A stretch of DNA of 8,247 nucleotides from Candidatus Nomurabacteria bacterium (GTDB lineage Bacteria; Patescibacteriota; Minisyncoccia; Phycocordibacterales; PALSA-1337). Each line of letters begins with the position of its first letter. The stretch's first letter is position 1. The stretch lies in assembly GCA_943355185.1 (NCBI GenBank), contig CALREM010000005.1:1-8247 (forward strand). Reading direction: 5' to 3'. The translations under genes and the position numbers were made by a program. The notes beneath the pieces are model-generated. The model searched no databases. It saw nothing but the letters and a program-made list of their open reading frames with translations, and was not told where the DNA came from. Below are positions 4,982 through 8,247 of this stretch, piece by piece.

Positions 4982-6862
4982 ATGTTTACCCTCACTCGCT
5001 CAGAACACAACCCTATCCTCTCTCCGCTCAAGACTCACCCCTGGGAAGCTGCAGCCGCTTTTAATGGCTGTCCGATTATCAAAGGTACTGAGACACACTT
5101 GGTATATCGCGCAATGTCGGAACCACAACTACTCAAGGAACCTCACATCCGCATGTCAGTGGTTGGCCATGCGGTTTCCAAGGATGGTCTTCATTATGAG
5201 GATCGCAAGATTCTGATTCAACCTGACACAGATTTTGATCGCTATGGATGTGAAGATCCTCGCATTACCAAAATTGATGATACGTACTATATCTTCTACA
5301 CGGCCCTTGGTGGATTTCCTTTTGCCGCGGAAAATATCAAGGTAGCCGTCGCCCTTTCTACCGATTTAAAAACGATTCAGGAAAAACATCTCGTAACTCC
5401 TTTCAATGCCAAAGCTATGGCGCTTTTTCCAGATAAGATCAATGGTAAGTTGGGTGCACTCATTACCGTAAATCCTGATTCAAGCGTGGCTGATATTTGT
5501 TATGCTGAATTCGATAAGCCAGAAGATATGTGGTCGAAAGAATATTGGGATGAATGGTGGAAAAATATTGAATCTCACAAAATTCATATTCGTCGACTCC
5601 CTACAGACCACCTCGAAATCGGTGCACCTCCACTGAAAACAGATAAAGGTTGGTTGGTTGTCTACTCGCATATCCAACGATATGGCCACAGTGATGTAAC
5701 CTTTGGTATTGAAACTCTTCTCTTGGACCTCAAAAATCCTCGTCAGATTATCGGTCGTACCAAAGGACCTTTCATGGTGCCTGATACATATTATGAAAAT
5801 ACTGGTATGGTGCCGCACATTACCTTCCCTTCCGGTGCACTGATCCGCGACGAGAAGCTCGAAGTATATTACGGCGCAGCTGACACGCACTGTGCAGTTG
5901 CAACCATTCCGCTCGACAACCTGCTTCGTAGCATCACCGACGAACGTCGCGCACACATCAAAAGGTTCCCCGGAAATCCTATCATTGCTCCCCGACCTGG
6001 TATGCTCTGGGAATCAGATGGAACAATCAATCCTGCCGCAATTGATCTGGGTGATAAAACTCATATCGTATACCGCGCCGTAGCTGCCGGTAATTACTCT
6101 ACTTTTGGATACGCCTCGAGTAGCGATGGATTCTCCATCGACGAACGTCTTGATAAGCCGATATATTTTCCCCGTGCAGATTTTGAAAATCGTGGTTGTG
6201 AAGATCCTCGCCTGATGGTTGTAGAAGGGCGATTGTATATGACCTACACAGGCTACGACGGATCTACGCCACGAGTCGCCATTAGTTCTATTAGTACCGA
6301 TGATTTTCTCAAAAAGAAATGGAGTGGCTGGAGTATGCCTGAAGCGATCACTCCTCCAGGAGTTGTGAACAAGGATGCGGCGATTCTACCCGAACCAGTC
6401 AAAGGCAAGTACATGATATTCCACCGTGTTCATGAAAGTATTTGTGCTGATTTCGTCTCATCACTTGATTTCACCAAAGAGCGTGTCAATCAATGTATCG
6501 AAATCATCGCGCCACGTCGCGGCATGTGGGATGGTGGCAAGGTAGGCATATCAAGCCCGCCAGTCAAAACCAAAGATGGTTGGCTCATGCTCTATCACGG
6601 TGTGTCGTGGAGCACGACGTATCGCGTGGGTGCAATATTGCTCGATCTCGAAGATCCAACTATCGTCATTGCTCGCACAGCTATTCCCCTTTTTGAGCCC
6701 GAAGAGGAGTACGAACGTAAAGGACTTGTCCCGAACGTCGTATTCCCCTGCGGCATGGTTGTCCGCGGCGGCACCGCCTACATCTATTATGGCGGCGGAG
6801 ACAGCGTGATCGGTGTAGCGACAATCAAAATGTCGGCTTTATTAGACATGATGAGAACGTAA
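4982..6862 (+). CDS. Tandem double-domain GH130 protein
   Basis: A 626-residue protein made of two full GH130 domains, about 5-318 and 326-626, with no signal peptide or membrane helix, so probably cytoplasmic. Each half carries NPI(L/I)xP at its start, VYRA (R43, R365), GCEDPR (E91-R94, E407-R410), PPxKT followed by GWL, LLLDL or ILLDL, and YYGxxD near its end; the EDPR motifs are 316 residues apart. The halves differ at conserved points. The C-terminal half keeps INPAA, VNKD and H481. The N-terminal half has FNGCP instead of NPAA, FNAKA instead of VNK, I161 at the histidine position, and YSH instead of YH(G/A). The halves may therefore differ in substrate or mechanism, or the first may be non-catalytic. 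A 37-bp T-rich gap without Shine-Dalgarno or hairpin separates it from the anchored GH130 gene, so co-transcription is likely. GH130 membership is secure; phosphorylase versus hydrolase is not. Confidence 0.88.
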   Translation: MFTLTRSEHNPILSPLKTHPWEAAAAFNGCPIIKGTETHLVYRAMSEPQLLKEPHIRMSVVGHAVSKDGLHYEDRKILIQPDTDFDRYGCEDPRITKIDDTYYIFYTALGGFPFAAENIKVAVALSTDLKTIQEKHLVTPFNAKAMALFPDKINGKLGALITVNPDSSVADICYAEFDKPEDMWSKEYWDEWWKNIESHKIHIRRLPTDHLEIGAPPLKTDKGWLVVYSHIQRYGHSDVTFGIETLLLDLKNPRQIIGRTKGPFMVPDTYYENTGMVPHITFPSGALIRDEKLEVYYGAADTHCAVATIPLDNLLRSITDERRAHIKRFPGNPIIAPRPGMLWESDGTINPAAIDLGDKTHIVYRAVAAGNYSTFGYASSSDGFSIDERLDKPIYFPRADFENRGCEDPRLMVVEGRLYMTYTGYDGSTPRVAISSISTDDFLKKKWSGWSMPEAITPPGVVNKDAAILPEPVKGKYMIFHRVHESICADFVSSLDFTKERVNQCIEIIAPRRGMWDGGKVGISSPPVKTKDGWLMLYHGVSWSTTYRVGAILLDLEDPTIVIARTAIPLFEPEEEYERKGLVPNVVFPCGMVVRGGTAYIYYGGGDSVIGVATIKMSALLDMMRT

Positions 6863-6880
6863 CATTCTATCGATACGTAT

Positions 6881-8247
6881 ATGGACTTACCAATAAATCT
6901 CATCGCTCACAACATCATATCTATTATTTCTACTCTGACATTATTGGGAATGGCTTTTTTCACGTTCCTGAATGGACGTGACAAAGTTGCAAATACTACA
7001 TGGGCACTGATGATGCTTGCGGTCAGTATCTTTACCATCTCCCATGTGATCGGCGTAAACATTGTTGATCCACGTATTTCAAAAATTGTATTCATGTTTA
7101 ACATGTCCATATTTTTTATTGCTGCATTCAATCTTCACTCGGTACTTGCCTTCGTGGGACTCGATCAAAAAAAGAAGTGGCTTATTAAACTTACCTATAC
7201 AGTGAGTACTCTTTTCATACTATTTTTTATTATCTTCCCCGACTTATTCCTGATAGATTCGGTTCCAAAAATGTATTTCCCAAACTATTACGAACCAGGA
7301 CCACTCAATTGGACACGCATAGCACTTCTCTATGGCATAATCGTCCCCTATTGTCTTATTTTGTTACACAACAAAAGAAAAGAAGTTCAGAATCAAACAG
7401 AAAAAAAACGTTATAGCTATCTATCTACTAGCATGATAGTGGGATATGTTGTCGCTTTTATCCCCAACTTCCTAATACACGATATTGCCATTGACCCTCT
7501 CTGGGGGATGACCTTCTCGAGTGTATTCTCCGTATTTTTTGCCTATGGTGCGATACGATACGGATTATTTGATATTAAAGTCATCGCCAAGCAAGCACTG
7601 CTATACAGTGCTGCTGTAGTAGGCGTTGGTTTTTTTATTATTCTCTTTAATTATTCAAACCAATGGATCATGAGCGCATTTCCACATTTTCCTATATGGA
7701 TCTCACCTTTTATATCTTCATTAATAGCCGTAACACTCGGTGTGATCGTCTGGAAAAACTCTCGTCAGGGAGATATTCTCAAGTATGAATTTATCACTAC
7801 CGTCACCCACAAATTCCGTACTCCGATGACTCACATAAAATGGGCTTCCGAAAACCTCAGTAACGACCGCCTCTCTCCCGACGACCGTATGCAAGTCGAA
7901 TATATTCAGAATGCGAACAGTAAGCTCGTAGAACTCACCAACCTTCTCGTAAATGTTTCTGAAGCGGAAAATAATATTTATGATTATAAGATAGAAAAAA
8001 GTGATATTTCTGCCCTCGTAAAATATGTTACGGATTCCTTAGCTTCTCAATCTATTTCAAAACACATCAACATCATCAAACGTATTGAACCGGGCATACA
8101 GACAATGCACGATGATCATCGTATACGATTTGTGGTCCAAACATTTGTCGAAAATGCACTCAATTATACAAACTCAGGAGGCACACTCACGGTTGTCGTA
8201 AAACGTGAAAGTTCGATGGTTACTTGTTCAGTTACGGACACTGGTAT
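6881..8247 (+). CDS. Multi-pass membrane histidine kinase, C-terminus beyond right edge
   Basis: The frame is open from ATG 6881 to the edge, 455 codons. About nine hydrophobic segments (near 7-30, 40-60, 68-92, 104-124, 145-163, 184-200, 208-227, 240-257, 272-291) form a sensor that resembles the N-terminal 7TM region of histidine kinases, with FDIKVIAKQ at 230-238 after the seventh. The HisKA dimerisation helix follows, with the phospho-acceptor H310 in VTHKFRTPMTHIKW. The ATP-binding domain shows an N-box (FVENALNYT, N425 and N428) and the start of the G1 box (DTG at 453-455), where the window ends. The residue after H310 is Lys instead of the usual acid, while Thr at H+4 (T314) is kept. 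The gene lies 18 bp after the double GH130 gene with no Shine-Dalgarno or strong promoter, so it may be co-transcribed. The signal is unknown; no extracytoplasmic sensor domain is present, so a membrane or lipophilic cue is plausible. A response regulator gene might follow downstream. Confidence 0.93.
   Translation, partial: MDLPINLIAHNIISIISTLTLLGMAFFTFLNGRDKVANTTWALMMLAVSIFTISHVIGVNIVDPRISKIVFMFNMSIFFIAAFNLHSVLAFVGLDQKKKWLIKLTYTVSTLFILFFIIFPDLFLIDSVPKMYFPNYYEPGPLNWTRIALLYGIIVPYCLILLHNKRKEVQNQTEKKRYSYLSTSMIVGYVVAFIPNFLIHDIAIDPLWGMTFSSVFSVFFAYGAIRYGLFDIKVIAKQALLYSAAVVGVGFFIILFNYSNQWIMSAFPHFPIWISPFISSLIAVTLGVIVWKNSRQGDILKYEFITTVTHKFRTPMTHIKWASENLSNDRLSPDDRMQVEYIQNANSKLVELTNLLVNVSEAENNIYDYKIEKSDISALVKYVTDSLASQSISKHINIIKRIEPGIQTMHDDHRIRFVVQTFVENALNYTNSGGTLTVVVKRESSMVTCSVTDTG

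Noticed and set aside
5480..5956. Minus-strand open frame of 158 codons opposite the double GH130 gene, and similar long frames on both strands inside other genes
   Set aside because: They lie fully within secure coding regions, encode no recognisable domains and have low-complexity, Cys/Ile-rich compositions typical of antisense shadows.
1..8247. Recoding of UGA as glycine or tryptophan, as in some CPR lineages
   Set aside because: All genes read through without internal UGA and end at TAA or TAG at family-appropriate lengths, so the standard code explains everything; absence of UGA stops in five complete genes is too little to suggest recoding.
1..8247. CRISPR arrays, tRNA or rRNA genes, and transposase genes
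   Set aside because: No regularly spaced direct repeats, tRNA-like cloverleaf or CCA end, rRNA signature or transposase motif was seen on either strand.

Overview
The window looks like a stretch of chromosome from a Patescibacteria/CPR bacterium, probably of the Parcubacteria type. This is inferred, not proven. The supporting signs are a compact RNase R that lacks the N-terminal helix-turn-helix domain, a stand-alone cupin-type mannose-6-phosphate isomerase, a multi-pass histidine kinase with the H-box THKFRTP, almost no Shine-Dalgarno sequences, and promoters placed so that the mRNAs would be leaderless. Every complete gene ends in TAA or TAG and reads through cleanly with the standard bacterial code.

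Layout. Positions 1-1828 (minus strand) hold most of rnr, encoding RNase R; its C-terminal S1 domain runs off the left edge. A divergent intergenic region (1829-1932) carries two back-to-back promoters and a perfect 10-1-10 Fur-type palindrome. A two-gene metal-homeostasis operon follows on the plus strand: a Fur-family regulator (1933-2358) and a ZIP-family divalent metal transporter (2368-3117). Next is a 336-bp gene-free region (3118-3453) that contains a perfect 33-bp inverted repeat around a 36-nt centre, then a promoter.

From 3454 to the right edge lies a tight plus-strand gene cluster. It encodes a type II (cupin) mannose-6-phosphate isomerase, a GH130 glycoside phosphorylase/hydrolase with an N-terminal membrane anchor (start codon abutting the previous stop), a 626-residue protein made of two GH130 domains in tandem, and a membrane histidine kinase cut by the right edge just inside its ATP-binding domain.

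How it may work together. GH130 enzymes characterised so far act on beta-mannosides, mostly by phosphorolysis that releases mannose 1-phosphate. The cupin isomerase interconverts mannose 6-phosphate and fructose 6-phosphate. Three GH130 domains next to this isomerase suggest a pathway for turnover (or reverse synthesis) of a beta-mannoside, feeding into or drawn from central metabolism. The phosphomannomutase that would link the two sugar phosphates is not in the window. The kinase may or may not control this pathway; only its position (18 bp downstream) suggests a link.
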